Below, piece by piece: positions 8,720 through 16,790 of a stretch of 36,071 nucleotides of DNA. Every line of letters begins with the position of its first letter. The first letter of the stretch is position 1. Source of the stretch: CBCXVS01 sp965178525 (lineage in GTDB: Bacteria > Tectomicrobia > Entotheonellia > Entotheonellales > Entotheonellaceae); contig CBCXVS010000033.1 of NCBI GenBank assembly GCA_965178525.1, positions 1 through 36,071 on the forward strand, in the 5' to 3' direction. Below the pieces are notes generated by a model. The model did not search any database. It was given only the letters and a program-made list of their open reading frames with translations, and had not been told where the DNA came from. Made by a program: the position numbers and the translations under genes.

Positions 8720-9517
8720 TTACGCCGCCGTCAGAAACGGAATCACCTCCTGCAGAAACGCGTCCGGCTGCTCGTTCTGCGGCGAGTGGCCGCAGTTGTC
8801 AATGACCTTCAGGGTGGCGTTGGGCAGTTCACGCGCATAAATTTCACCGCAGTTCAGCGGCACAATGGCATCCTGGCGGCCCCACACCACCAGGGTTGGC
8901 GTCTGCACCCGCCGCAAGTAGTGGGGGAGTTTGGGATTGTGCATATAGGGCGTCCAACACAACCGCGTCGCCATCTCCTGATTGCGGAACTGCACATCCT
9001 GCTCCTCGGGTGTCAGTTCACGGTTGAAGAGTTCCTCATAGTTCGGTACCTGGCTCGTATCATGGAAGCGTAAACTCGCCGCTTCCTGCCGCGAGCACAT
9101 GAGGATTTCGGCAATGTCCCCGACCTCGGGTTTAATGCCGACGGCGTCTACCAGGACCAGACGGCGGAGGTGATGCGGACACATGGCTGCGATTTCCGCC
9201 GCCAGCCAGCCGCCCATGGACGTGCCCAGAATGGCAGGCTGATCGAGCCCCAAGGTGTCGATAAAGTCATGGTAAAAGTGCGCCATATCCGTCATGGTAT
9301 CCAACCACGCGGGCCGTTCCGAGGGCCCATAGCCCGGATGGGAGGGCGCATAGACGGTAAAGTGCTCGGCCAAGGCTTGATGATAGCACAGCCAGCCTTG
9401 ACTGCCGCCCGCCCCATGCAGGGCCAACAGCGGGGCGCCTGAGCCGCCCTGCAACACTTGCACCTTGGCTCCTGCGACGTCGATGACGGTTTCCGTGTAA
9501 TCTTGTGTGGTGGCCAT
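8720..9517 (-). CDS. Alpha/beta-fold hydrolase (MhpC/C-C hydrolase-like)
   Basis: A 265-residue hydrolase. Oxyanion segment 'LHGAGGSQGW' (residues 33-42), 'HPGYGPSERP' (the HPGyG-S-x-x-P signature, 60-69), nucleophile elbow 'GTSMGG' with serine near residue 100, acid in 'VVWGRQDAIVP' and histidine in 'NCGHSPQNEQP' near the C-terminus. This is the classic pattern of the MhpC/BphD/epoxide-hydrolase-like branch, often cleaving ring-fission products or esters. The start is the internal ATG at 9517, preceded by GAGGAG at good spacing; an upstream GTG at 9565 is in frame but has no site. It is transcribed toward the flavin oxidoreductase gene and divergently from the SMP-30 gene, leaving about 240 bp of shared upstream DNA. 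Confidence 0.88.
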   Translation of the reverse strand: MATTQDYTETVIDVAGAKVQVLQGGSGAPLLALHGAGGSQGWLCYHQALAEHFTVYAPSHPGYGPSERPAWLDTMTDMAHFYHDFIDTLGLDQPAILGTSMGGWLAAEIAAMCPHHLRRLVLVDAVGIKPEVGDIAEILMCSRQEAASLRFHDTSQVPNYEELFNRELTPEEQDVQFRNQEMATRLCWTPYMHNPKLPHYLRRVQTPTLVVWGRQDAIVPLNCGEIYARELPNATLKVIDNCGHSPQNEQPDAFLQEVIPFLTAA

Positions 9518-9758
9518 CTCTTGTCTCTCCTCTGTCTGTATACGGGCCGTTGTCGGCGATGTCACAGTCCTGAAGATCAGTTCCGAACCGGCTCTTCCTG
9601 CACTCTATGCTATCCTCCACTCTCAATCAAGCAGGAGAATGCGTCCTTCGCGAGTCTGTGGGTCTGAAAAACGTCATTCGTACATCATGCTTGCGTCCGC
9701 TGGCGTGACACCGTACCCTCGTCCGTATTCTCGCGCAACTCAACACAAGGAGGTTATG

Positions 9759-10664
9759 ATGGAGAGCCAACTCGCCACGATCGTAGAGTCCTCTGAAGCC
9801 GAACGTCTCGCCACCGGTTTTGTGTTTACGGAAGGTCCGCTCTGGCATCCTGACGGCTACTGGCTGTTCGTGGATGTCCGCGCCAACCGGATCTACCGCC
9901 TGGCGCCCGGCGGCCAGCCCGAGATGATCCGGGAGAATAGCGGCAGTTCCAACGGCATGACCTTCGACTCGCAGGGCCGTCGGCTCATCTGTGAGGGCGA
10001 CAACCGGCAGGTCACCCGCCTGGAACCGGATGGCACGTACACGCCCTTGGCCCAACGCTTAGGCGGGAAGCGCATCAACCGGCCCAATGATATTGTGACC
10101 CGTTCCGACGGCAGCATCTACTTCACCGATCCCGCTGGGCGTTTGACCCAGGAAGAACGGGAACTCGACTTCAGCGGTGTGCACCGCATTGCCCCGGATG
10201 GGACCCTGAGCAACGCGACTTCCGAAACCGAGTACCCCAACGGTCTGGCTTTTTCTCCCGACGAACGGGTTCTTTACGTCGCCATCACGCGTCGGGATGA
10301 CGGGTGTATTGCGGAAAAAGAGCGCGGAGAAGTCTGCACGCACCAGTTCATCCGCGCTTTTGATGTGGCTGCGGACGGCAGCCTGAGCAACAATCGCATT
10401 TTTGCCAACATGTTCTCCGCTGCGGACGGCGTGCCTGACGGTATGAAGGTCGATGTGGAAGGGCGGGTCTATTGCACGGGCTCCGAAGGCTGCTGGGTCT
10501 TCGACGCCACGGGCAGCCACCTGGGAATCATTCGTCTGCCTGAAATTCCGGCGAACTGCGCCTGGGGTGGTCCTGACCATCGGACCATGCTGTTTACGGC
10601 CCGGACGTCCGTCTACACCATGCGGATGAGGACGCCCGGCACTCGGACACCCGGGGCCGCCTAG
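9759..10664 (+). CDS. SMP-30/gluconolactonase-family lactonase
   Basis: A 301-residue six-bladed beta-propeller hydrolase. 'FTEGPLWHPDGYWLFVD' contains the first metal-binding Glu of the family (about residue 23). 'GSSNGMTFDSQGRRLIC' and 'RPNDIVTRSDGSIYFTDP' give the conserved N-G and N-D metal ligands, and 'DGVPDGMKVDVEGRVYC' the last Asp. SMP-30 proteins hydrolyse sugar or other small lactones with a divalent cation. AAGGAGG at 9747-9753 best fits the second of two adjacent ATGs (9759; the other is 9756). The protein is likely cytoplasmic, with no signal peptide. Its neighbour is an amidohydrolase gene 147 bp downstream that has its own probable promoter. Confidence 0.9.
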   Translation: MESQLATIVESSEAERLATGFVFTEGPLWHPDGYWLFVDVRANRIYRLAPGGQPEMIRENSGSSNGMTFDSQGRRLICEGDNRQVTRLEPDGTYTPLAQRLGGKRINRPNDIVTRSDGSIYFTDPAGRLTQEERELDFSGVHRIAPDGTLSNATSETEYPNGLAFSPDERVLYVAITRRDDGCIAEKERGEVCTHQFIRAFDVAADGSLSNNRIFANMFSAADGVPDGMKVDVEGRVYCTGSEGCWVFDATGSHLGIIRLPEIPANCAWGGPDHRTMLFTARTSVYTMRMRTPGTRTPGAA

Positions 10665-10711
10665 TGCAGGATCACGTCTTATTTGAGGGATTCTGCGGGT
10701 GCATAAAGCGT

Positions 10712-10740
10712 TTGACAACCTAGAGAAGTCGCGCTAGGCT
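10712..10740 (+). promoter_or_regulatory. Probable sigma-70-type promoter for the amidohydrolase gene
   Basis: TTGACA at 10712-10717, a 17-base spacer, then TAGGCT at 10735-10740. The -35 is perfect, the -10 matches the consensus at its first, second and last bases only. The start codon of the downstream gene is about 70 bases further on. Confidence 0.45.
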
Positions 10741-10811
10741 CCCCTGTATCGGCGAAACGTTCCTTACGTCATTGACGAGCCCTCAATAAACCTAGGGAGA
10801 AGGAAGAGAAC

Positions 10812-12632
10812 ATGGCCGAGTATGATCTGATTATCCGGAACGGGACCATTGTGGATGGGACGGGTGGGATACCTGCCTATCGAGGCGATGTGGCGGTCAA
10901 GCAAGGAAAGATCGCCATGATCAGTGGCCGCATCAAGGCCTCGGCGCAAAAAGAGGTGGACGCCACGGGCTGTATTGTCGCGCCTGGGGCGATTGATCTG
11001 CATAACCACTACGACCTGCAGCTGAACTGGGATCCCTACGCCACCATGTCGGGCTGGCACGGGGTGACCACGGTCGCCATCGGGCAGTGCGGCTTCGGCT
11101 TTGCACCGTGCAAACCGAAAGATCGCGAGGCCGCGATGCGCCTCCTCACGCGCATCGAGGCGATTCCCCTCAGCACCATGGAACAAGGGTTGAGCTGGGA
11201 CTGGGAATCCTTTCCCGATTGGATGAACAGCCTGGCCAAGCGGCCATTGGGGGTCAATGTGGGGGCTCTGGTGCCCTTTAATCCTTTGCGGCTGTACGTC
11301 ATGGGTATCGAGGAATCGCGGGAGCGGGTGAATGCGACGGAGGCGGAGACACGCCAGATGCAGGCGCTCGTGCATGAGGCCATGACGGCTGGCGCGTTTG
11401 GTTGGTCGTCCATGAAGACGCTAATCAACCGTCCCGATGACGGCCGTTTTATCCCGAGTCAAGTGGCCTCGAACGAGGAGTACCTGGCCCTGGCGCAGGT
11501 GCTGTCGGAGTTTGGCGTTGGCAGCATCGGTTGGACGCGCGGTGCGGCCGAACGGCCTTTGCCGCCCGGAGAGCCCGATCTGCTCGGTGGCGCCGCGCCG
11601 ACGGGTTCCGGCATTCAGATGGATCCGGTCGAAGGCGATGCGCCTGGGAAAGGCCGAGAGGATTTCCTGATTGAAATGTGTCTGGCAAGCGGACGCCCCT
11701 TGCAGTGGGGCGCGGTGAGCCAGAGCGAGGCGGCCCCGGGGCGCTACAAGGAGCAACTCGCCTTCCTGGAACGGGCGCATGCCGAAGGGGCTTGGATGTA
11801 CGCGCAGTCGTCCTCAACTGCGGCTTCACCCGTCTTCGAACTGGCGGAATATAACGGCTTTGATGCCATGCCGAACTGGATCGATCCGTTCGTCGGCACG
11901 CCTGAAGAACGCATCGCCAAACTCAACACGCCCGGCGTGCGCGATCGCATGCGGCAGGACGTGGGCGCCTGGACCGGGACGGGGGGCACGGCTGACGTGG
12001 CGTCGAATTGGACGAAGATGCGCGTCGTCGAGGTCCGGGAACCGAGGAATTATCAGTACGAGGGGATGACCGTCGCGGAGTTGGCCGAAGCGACCGGAAA
12101 ACATCCGATGGACGCCATGCTGGACCTGGCTTTGGACGAGGATCTGCGGACGGAATTCTCTACCGATCCGACCAATGGGACGGACCCGAAGGCGGTGGCG
12201 GAGATCCTGAATCATCCCTTCATCCATCCCTGTGTCTCAGACGGCGGCGCCCATGTGCGCTATCTGACCCTGGGGACCTGGCCGGTCAATTTCTTGTCGC
12301 TGTGGACCCGGGACCGCCAGATCATGAGCCTGGAAAAGGCGCACTACAAAATCAGCGGTTTGCCGGCCTGGATCGGCGGCTTTACGGATCGGGGTATCCT
12401 GCGGGAAGGGTACGCGGCCGATATCATCGTCTACGATCAGGAGAAGCTGGGCTTTCTGTATGACAGCCCGGTGTATGCCACCGACTTTCCGGGCGAGGAA
12501 CGCCGCCTCATCCAGAAGGCCAAGGGCATCCGGTATACCATCGTCAATGGGGCGGTGACGTTCGAGGAGAGCGAAAGCACCAATGCCACGCCCGGTAAGC
12601 TGCTCCGCAGCTATGACATGGTCAACAAGTAA
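10812..12632 (+). CDS. N-acyl-D-amino-acid deacylase-family amidohydrolase
   Basis: A 606-residue metal-dependent amidohydrolase. The N-terminal strand block 'MAEYDLIIRNGTIVDGTG' is the hallmark of the D-aminoacylase/dihydroorotase superfamily. 'DLHNHYD' gives metal ligands His64 and His66. 'GQCGFGFAPC' places a cysteine (Cys93), which bridges the metal in D-aminoacylases. 'SDGGAH' near residues 476-481 gives the catalytic Asp and a late His, and 'DRGILREGYAADIIVYD' is the standard C-terminal return to the small beta domain. It probably removes an acyl or carbamoyl group from a D-amino acid-like or cyclic amide substrate. It is longer than classic D-aminoacylase (about 480). It is preceded by GGGAGAAGGA. 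A 10-bp stem-loop follows, then a cupin gene. Confidence 0.88.
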   Translation: MAEYDLIIRNGTIVDGTGGIPAYRGDVAVKQGKIAMISGRIKASAQKEVDATGCIVAPGAIDLHNHYDLQLNWDPYATMSGWHGVTTVAIGQCGFGFAPCKPKDREAAMRLLTRIEAIPLSTMEQGLSWDWESFPDWMNSLAKRPLGVNVGALVPFNPLRLYVMGIEESRERVNATEAETRQMQALVHEAMTAGAFGWSSMKTLINRPDDGRFIPSQVASNEEYLALAQVLSEFGVGSIGWTRGAAERPLPPGEPDLLGGAAPTGSGIQMDPVEGDAPGKGREDFLIEMCLASGRPLQWGAVSQSEAAPGRYKEQLAFLERAHAEGAWMYAQSSSTAASPVFELAEYNGFDAMPNWIDPFVGTPEERIAKLNTPGVRDRMRQDVGAWTGTGGTADVASNWTKMRVVEVREPRNYQYEGMTVAELAEATGKHPMDAMLDLALDEDLRTEFSTDPTNGTDPKAVAEILNHPFIHPCVSDGGAHVRYLTLGTWPVNFLSLWTRDRQIMSLEKAHYKISGLPAWIGGFTDRGILREGYAADIIVYDQEKLGFLYDSPVYATDFPGEERRLIQKAKGIRYTIVNGAVTFEESESTNATPGKLLRSYDMVNK

Positions 12633-12655
12633 CGCATTTGTCGTGTAACGCAGTA

Positions 12656-12689
12656 GCCGGAAGGCGCTCGGCGTGCGGGGCCTTCCGGC
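12656..12689 (+). terminator. Stem-loop after the amidohydrolase gene
   Basis: GCCGGAAGGC (12656-12665) and GCCTTCCGGC (12680-12689) form a perfect 10-bp stem with a 14-base loop, 24 bases after the stop codon. No T-run follows, so it may be a transcript-stabilising hairpin rather than a strong terminator. Confidence 0.5.
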
Positions 12690-12768
12690 CTGTGTCTTGA
12701 CCCACCATTGGCACATCGAAAACAACGGGATATGCATTGCTGGCCGGGAGGTCATGAAAGGAGCAGAG

Positions 12769-13212
12769 GTGCCAATCATCAACAAACAGGACATGACCAA
12801 AAGCGTAGAGAATGCCCCGGGCGTGGAAACCTGCGCCCTTGTTGGCGCGGCACAGGGAAGCCAGTCTCTCCACATTGAAGAGATCACCGTCGCGCCGAAT
12901 GCTCGCATTCCCAGACGCATTAATCCACAAACCGAAACCGCCATCATCGTCTTGGAAGGCAAGTTGGACGCGCAGCTTGGCCGCGACCGGACGCCCGTTG
13001 GCCCCGGCCAGACCGTGCTGGCCCCAGCCGGAACGGCGCATGGTTTCCTGAACCGCTATGACGAACCGGCGCGCCTGCTGTTTGTCTTCCCGGCGCACCA
13101 AGTTGAACAAGTGCGCGTTAGCATCCCTGGCGCGACGTCGGGTTTCCTCTCGGAGAAGGGCTTAACCGGCTATACTTCCCCGCAGGACCGACCCCTGGGC
13201 GACCGCAGCTAA
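12769..13212 (+). CDS. Cupin-domain protein
   Basis: A 147-residue single-domain protein with the cupin barrel pattern: 'ARIPRRINPQTETAIIVLEG' (about residues 43-62) followed by 'KLDAQLGRDRTPVGPGQTVL' and 'APAGTAHGFLNRYDEP'. The first cupin motif lacks the usual HxH pair (it has R and N/Q), while the second keeps one His, so metal binding may be weak or absent. I chose GTG 12769 because AAAGGAG lies five bases before it; upstream in-frame codons have no site. It lies between the amidohydrolase gene and the convergent second flavin oxidoreductase gene (7-bp gap). The role is unknown; small cupins of this type are isomerases, oxygenases or ligand-binding proteins. Confidence 0.8.
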   Translation: MPIINKQDMTKSVENAPGVETCALVGAAQGSQSLHIEEITVAPNARIPRRINPQTETAIIVLEGKLDAQLGRDRTPVGPGQTVLAPAGTAHGFLNRYDEPARLLFVFPAHQVEQVRVSIPGATSGFLSEKGLTGYTSPQDRPLGDRS

Positions 13213-13219
13213 CGAACAG

Positions 13220-14392
13220 CTAGCTCACGCGTGCCGTATAATCCTGGCGCGCCTGCTCAATGGCGCGGACGCGTCCCGCCACCAGCTCCTCGCTGCGCTT
13301 GGCAGCCCAGCGGTTGGACGCCGCCGTGCTGGCCACCGATCCCTGGAACTGAGGCATGACATAGCGCGCCAGCAGTTCGTAGCTTTGCAGCATCTTGTCG
13401 CGCGGCGCCCAGTCGATGGTTTGTACCAGAAAGCCGCCGTACCCACCGCTTTGCTCCTCCAGGCGCTTGATACCCTCGATGCAGTCGTCCGGCGTGCCCA
13501 CAATCCAAAATCCGGCGTCCGCCATAAAGTCGATGACCTTGTCCAGGGGGCCATCAAAAATCGGCGCGCGCCCGTTGGTCCCCTCCGAATATTCCCGCAG
13601 GTAGCGTCCGGCGCCCATGCGGGCTTCCTCGCGCGCCTCTTTGCGGGTTTCCGCCAAGTGTACCGGCAGCACCAAACGCCAATCGTCCCGCCGCACCTCC
13701 TGCCCATGCGCCTCGGCCGACTCCTCCGCGACAGACCAGAGTTGCTTCAGCTCGGACTCGCGATTCGGTGACGGATCCCGAGGCACGGTGATGGTGAGCA
13801 CCGACGCCCCATACTTGCCGGCCAGCGCCACGCCCGCCGGCGACTGCACCGAGGCCACCGATACCGGCATGTACGGCTTTTGATAAGGCCGCAGCTGCAG
13901 CAACGCTTCATTCAACTCGAACCAGTCGCTCTTGTAGCTGATGGGCTCGGTCTCGGTGAACAGTCGCAGGATGACCCCGAGGGCTTCATCCATGCGCGGC
14001 CGCTGCACGGCGTGGTCAATGCCCATCATGTAGGCATCGCTTGGCAGGGCGCCAGGTCCCACGCCCATCATGACCCGGCCGTGGGTCATGTGGTCGAGTT
14101 GTACCATCCAGTTGGCCACCATAAAGGGATGGTGGTAGGGGAGGCTAATCACCCCGGTCCCGAGCTTGATGTGGCGGGTGCGCTCGGCTGCGGCGGCAAT
14201 GAAAATTTCCGGGGAGGAGATAATCTCCCAGCCGGCGCTGTGGTGCTCGCCGATCCAGGCTTCGTCAAAGCCGAGGGCGTCGAGCCACTGGATCAGCTCC
14301 ATGTCGCGGTCCATGGCCAGGGTGGGATTTTCCCCGACGCGGTGGAAGGGGCCCATGAAGATGCCGAACTTCATTCGTTCCGGAAGACTCAT
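13220..14392 (-). CDS. LLM-class flavin-dependent oxidoreductase (second copy type)
   Basis: A 390-residue luciferase-like monooxygenase. Seen features: 'MKFGIFMGPFHRVGENP' (first strand, 'GxFMxPxHxxGxNP'), 'LDALGFDEAWIGEHHSAG' (conserved E-H-H), 'LGTGVISLPYHHPFMVANWM', 'HGRVMMGVGPGALPSDA' and 'DWRLVLPVHLAET'. These match the limonene-monooxygenase/alkanal-monooxygenase-like subgroup, using FMNH2 supplied by a partner reductase that is not in the window. It is only distantly similar to the 7446-8645 enzyme, so this is not a recent duplication. 'atgaatatg' offers two starts; AAGGA fits the second (14392), the first is 14398. It converges with the cupin gene and diverges from the WD40-PIN promoter. 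Confidence 0.9.
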   Translation of the reverse strand: MSLPERMKFGIFMGPFHRVGENPTLAMDRDMELIQWLDALGFDEAWIGEHHSAGWEIISSPEIFIAAAAERTRHIKLGTGVISLPYHHPFMVANWMVQLDHMTHGRVMMGVGPGALPSDAYMMGIDHAVQRPRMDEALGVILRLFTETEPISYKSDWFELNEALLQLRPYQKPYMPVSVASVQSPAGVALAGKYGASVLTITVPRDPSPNRESELKQLWSVAEESAEAHGQEVRRDDWRLVLPVHLAETRKEAREEARMGAGRYLREYSEGTNGRAPIFDGPLDKVIDFMADAGFWIVGTPDDCIEGIKRLEEQSGGYGGFLVQTIDWAPRDKMLQSYELLARYVMPQFQGSVASTAASNRWAAKRSEELVAGRVRAIEQARQDYTARVS

Positions 14393-14555
14393 ATTCATTC
14401 CTTCGCGTCTCGCATGGAGACAGGTGTTCAGGACATCGTTTATACGATTTCAAGCCGTTGTGACCTGGCCATTATAGTCCTCCCGATCTGGAGGAGCAAC
14501 CAGCCGCAGCTTATCCGCTCTCTCTCAGGATTCTGGGGAAACTCTCCTGACTCCC

Positions 14556-14583
14556 TTGACATGTTTCCCGGAGTTTGTATGAT
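14556..14583 (+). promoter_or_regulatory. Strong sigma-70-type promoter for the WD40-PIN pair
   Basis: A perfect TTGACA at 14556-14561, a 16-base spacer, and TATGAT at 14578-14583 (5 of 6 matches). Transcription would begin near 14590, about 95 bases before the WD40 start codon. It is the best promoter match I see in the window. Confidence 0.7.
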
Positions 14584-14685
14584 ACGTATAACCTTTTTTG
14601 GATTGGCAAACCGCTTCGTGGCAGAAAGAGATGAACCGAAACCGAAACCATTCAGGTCGTCAGGCAGCTCGGTGCGAGACAGCAA

Positions 14686-15696
14686 ATGCATGCCGATGAT
14701 CCGGCTCTGGCAGCCGCACGCAATCTTGCGTTGCCCCCGAGCCGATCAGCCTTGCATAGGCCAGCAGAGCCGACAGGCAACATCACGGCACTGGCGGTCA
14801 CACCGAATCAGGCCGCGGTGCTGGCGGGCAGGGACGATGGTTCCATCCAGGTCTGGGACTTAGTGCAGGGCACGCTCATCCACATGCTAGAGGGGCATAC
14901 AAGCCCGGTGAAGACACTGGCCGTAACGTTTGCGGGGAACCCGGTGCTGTCGGGTGCAGATGATGGTACCGTGCGGACCTGGGATTTAGGATGGGATTTG
15001 CAAAACGGTCAATTCATCCGCACGCAGCAAGTACCTATGAGCGAGAGCACGGCAATGGCGATCTCACCGAATTGGCACTGGGTGCTGGCGGGCGACGCGG
15101 ATGGCGTTATTCATGTCCGGGAGTTGCAAAACGGCCGTCTCGTCTACACGCTACCGGGCGATACGGGTCCCGTGCAGGCGCTGGCCGTCGACCCGCATCA
15201 GTACTGGGTGCTCGCCGGTACCAACGATGGCGTCATCCGGGTCTGGGATCCGTTGCGCAGAGCGGTCATCCACACGCTGGCGGGCCATACCGGCGGGGTC
15301 ACGGCGCTGGCGGTCACGCCGGATCAGCACTGGGTGTTGGCGGGCGACGGCGAGGGGGTCATCCGTATCTGGGACCCCTGGCATCGAGAGGTTCTCTACA
15401 CCCTGAAAGGCCATACCGGCGGGGTCAGGGCCTTGGCCATCACCCCCACTCGACTCCTGGTGCTGTCAGGTACAGATGATGGCGCCATCCGAGTGTGGGA
15501 TGTGCTACGCGGCAAGGTCATTCGCACGTCGGGGGGCCAGCATGATGACTTCGTGGAGGTCATCCGTACGTTAGAGGGCCAGCTTGATGACTTCGTGGCA
15601 CAGCTCCATGCCGACCTACTGCGGGAAGGCTTTCAGGAACCCCGAGCAGATCTCACCACCCTGCGCCAACAGCACCTGGCAAGGAAGTACCGGTGA
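14686..15696 (+). CDS. WD40-repeat protein, translationally coupled to a PIN nuclease
   Basis: A 336-residue protein made largely of WD40 beta-propeller repeats. About six or seven units can be seen between residues 30 and 285, each of the form 'alaVTPn..vLaG.dDG.I.vWD' with 'GHT' turns ('IQVWD', 'VRTWD', 'IRVWD', 'IRIWD', 'IRVWD'). There is no signal peptide. The last 50 residues are helical and charged and contain a 14-residue tandem repeat ('VIRTSGGQHDDFVE' / 'VIRTLEGQLDDFVA'). The stop TGA overlaps the GTG of the PIN gene, which is the place and spacing of an antitoxin gene. WD40 propellers bind partner proteins. I infer, without proof, that this protein binds or inhibits the PIN toxin through its C-terminal tail. 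ATG 14686 is the only start in frame after TGA at 14632-14634. Confidence 0.85.
   Translation: MHADDPALAAARNLALPPSRSALHRPAEPTGNITALAVTPNQAAVLAGRDDGSIQVWDLVQGTLIHMLEGHTSPVKTLAVTFAGNPVLSGADDGTVRTWDLGWDLQNGQFIRTQQVPMSESTAMAISPNWHWVLAGDADGVIHVRELQNGRLVYTLPGDTGPVQALAVDPHQYWVLAGTNDGVIRVWDPLRRAVIHTLAGHTGGVTALAVTPDQHWVLAGDGEGVIRIWDPWHREVLYTLKGHTGGVRALAITPTRLLVLSGTDDGAIRVWDVLRGKVIRTSGGQHDDFVEVIRTLEGQLDDFVAQLHADLLREGFQEPRADLTTLRQQHLARKYR
15517..15600 (+). repeat. 42-bp tandem duplication in the WD40 gene tail
   Basis: Bases 15517-15558 and 15559-15600 are two 42-bp units agreeing at 34 of 42 positions. They encode two 14-residue helical units ending in DDFV-E and DDFV-A, just after the last WD40 blade. 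Confidence 0.85.
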
Positions 15697-16109
15697 AGCT
15701 GCTCTTCGATCTAAATATCCTGATCGATGTAGCATGCCGGTGGCAAACGTTTCCCGCGTCGCTCGACCTTTACAATCGCGTCGTGACAAGCTCTACACAC
15801 GAGGGCGTCTTTGCGGCGTGCGGATACACGACGCTCTATTATGTACTCAACCAGAGCCTTGCTGAGGACCGCACCCGGGCCGTGCTGCTTAACTTCTGCC
15901 GCCGCTTAACGTTGCTGTCCTTTACCGACCGTATGGCCGCTGCCGCGCATCGCTTACAGATGAAGGACTTCGAGGATGCTTGTATGGCTGCGACCGCCTA
16001 CGAGGGCGGCTGTGAACTCATTGCAACGCGGAATGTGCAGGACTTTGCGGCGTCTCCCATTCCTGCCAAAACCCCCACAGAGATCCTAGAGATCCTCACG
16101 ATGCTATGA
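15693..16109 (+). CDS. PIN-domain ribonuclease, VapC-like toxin
   Basis: A 138-residue PIN nuclease. The acidic residues expected at the metal site are present: Asp6 in 'KLLFDLNILIDV', Asp95 in 'MKDFEDACMAA' and Asp117 in 'ATRNVQDF', with Asn114 next to it. The C-terminus 'SPIPAKTPTEIL' is typical of PIN proteins of the COG-type 'DxNilldv...TRNvkDF' group. Such proteins cut RNA (often tRNA or rRNA) and act as toxins of type II modules. The start is GTG at 15693, inside the TGA stop of the WD40 gene (GTGA overlap), so translation is coupled. No classical VapB-like antitoxin gene lies beside it. The gene is intact, unlike the PIN gene opposite at 16283-16787. Confidence 0.88.
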   Translation: MKLLFDLNILIDVACRWQTFPASLDLYNRVVTSSTHEGVFAACGYTTLYYVLNQSLAEDRTRAVLLNFCRRLTLLSFTDRMAAAAHRLQMKDFEDACMAATAYEGGCELIATRNVQDFAASPIPAKTPTEILEILTML

Positions 16110-16150
16110 CACGCGCTGGTTTGGTCAACTTGTTGGAGCTGACACGGTGC

Positions 16151-16183
16151 TTATGGCGTTAAGTGTTATTAACGGCGCCATAA
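16151..16183. other. Imperfect inverted repeat between convergent PIN genes
   Basis: TTATGGC...GTTAA (16151-16162) is mirrored by TTAAC...GCCATAA (16169-16183), with a three-base bulge. It lies in the 173-bp gap between the two convergent PIN genes and could act as a weak two-way terminator. There is no T-run. I see nothing else in this gap. Confidence 0.4.
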
Positions 16184-16282
16184 CATCTACAGAACAAGGG
16201 AGGACCAGGATTCTCACAGCTGGCAGCGCGTCTAAGATACTGTGCCCTGGTGGAGTACTGCATCCATGCAGGCCGGGGGCAG

Positions 16283-16787
16283 CTATGCGCGGGACGGTTT
16301 GTAGACGCTAATCCCTTCGACAGCATCAAAATCGTCATCGTTGGTCGCGAGGGCAGTCACGCCCAGTTTCTCCATCACGGCCAGGGTGAGCGCGTCGTTG
16401 GTCAGTAGCCGTTTTTGGGCGGACAGGTCGGCACCGCGGACCAAGAGGTCGAGGGTGATGGCCTTCCACAGGCAGGCGGAGGCCACGTAGAGTCGTCACC
16501 ACCCGCTGGTGATTCGTCAGCCCGTCGAGCAGTTCGGGGTGTCGCTTGAGGCGCGCGATCAATCCCCTGTGCTCCACGCCATGCCGTTGCACCACGTCCG
16601 CGAGCATGACCTTATGGGTCGCTTCCGCTATGGTCACGGTCGAGGTCACGCCGTGCACGCTGCCCAGCTCGATCCGCTTGAGCAAGTCCGAGCAGTCGTC
16701 CGAGAGCACTGGCGTGTCAACGAGATGGTAGTAGAAAATCGTGGCGTCGAGGTAGCGGACCCTCCCATCAGGGATTGCGGTTAACAC
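16283..16787 (-). pseudogene. PIN-domain toxin, frameshifted
   Basis: The N-terminal frame (GTG 16787) gives 'VRYLDATIFYYHLVDTP' with the first catalytic Asp, 'VTSTVTIAEATHKVMLADVV' with the conserved Glu, and reads as a PIN domain to 'LTNHQRVV' near 16500. After that this frame becomes arginine/proline-rich nonsense. The neighbouring frame takes over with 'KRLLTNDALTLAVMEKLG' (the Asp of the third motif) and 'ALATNDDDFDAVEGISVY' (the fourth motif) and ends at 16283. A single-base indel near 16490-16500 explains this. The repaired protein of about 167 residues would be a normal PIN toxin. It sits three bases after its antitoxin gene, which is also broken. A read error remains possible for this one-base shift. 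Confidence 0.8.
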
Positions 16788-16790
16788 GGT

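Noticed and set aside
13880..14863. Plus-strand 327-codon ORF
   Set aside because: It is antisense to the second flavin oxidoreductase gene and overlaps the WD40 promoter. No domain is visible.
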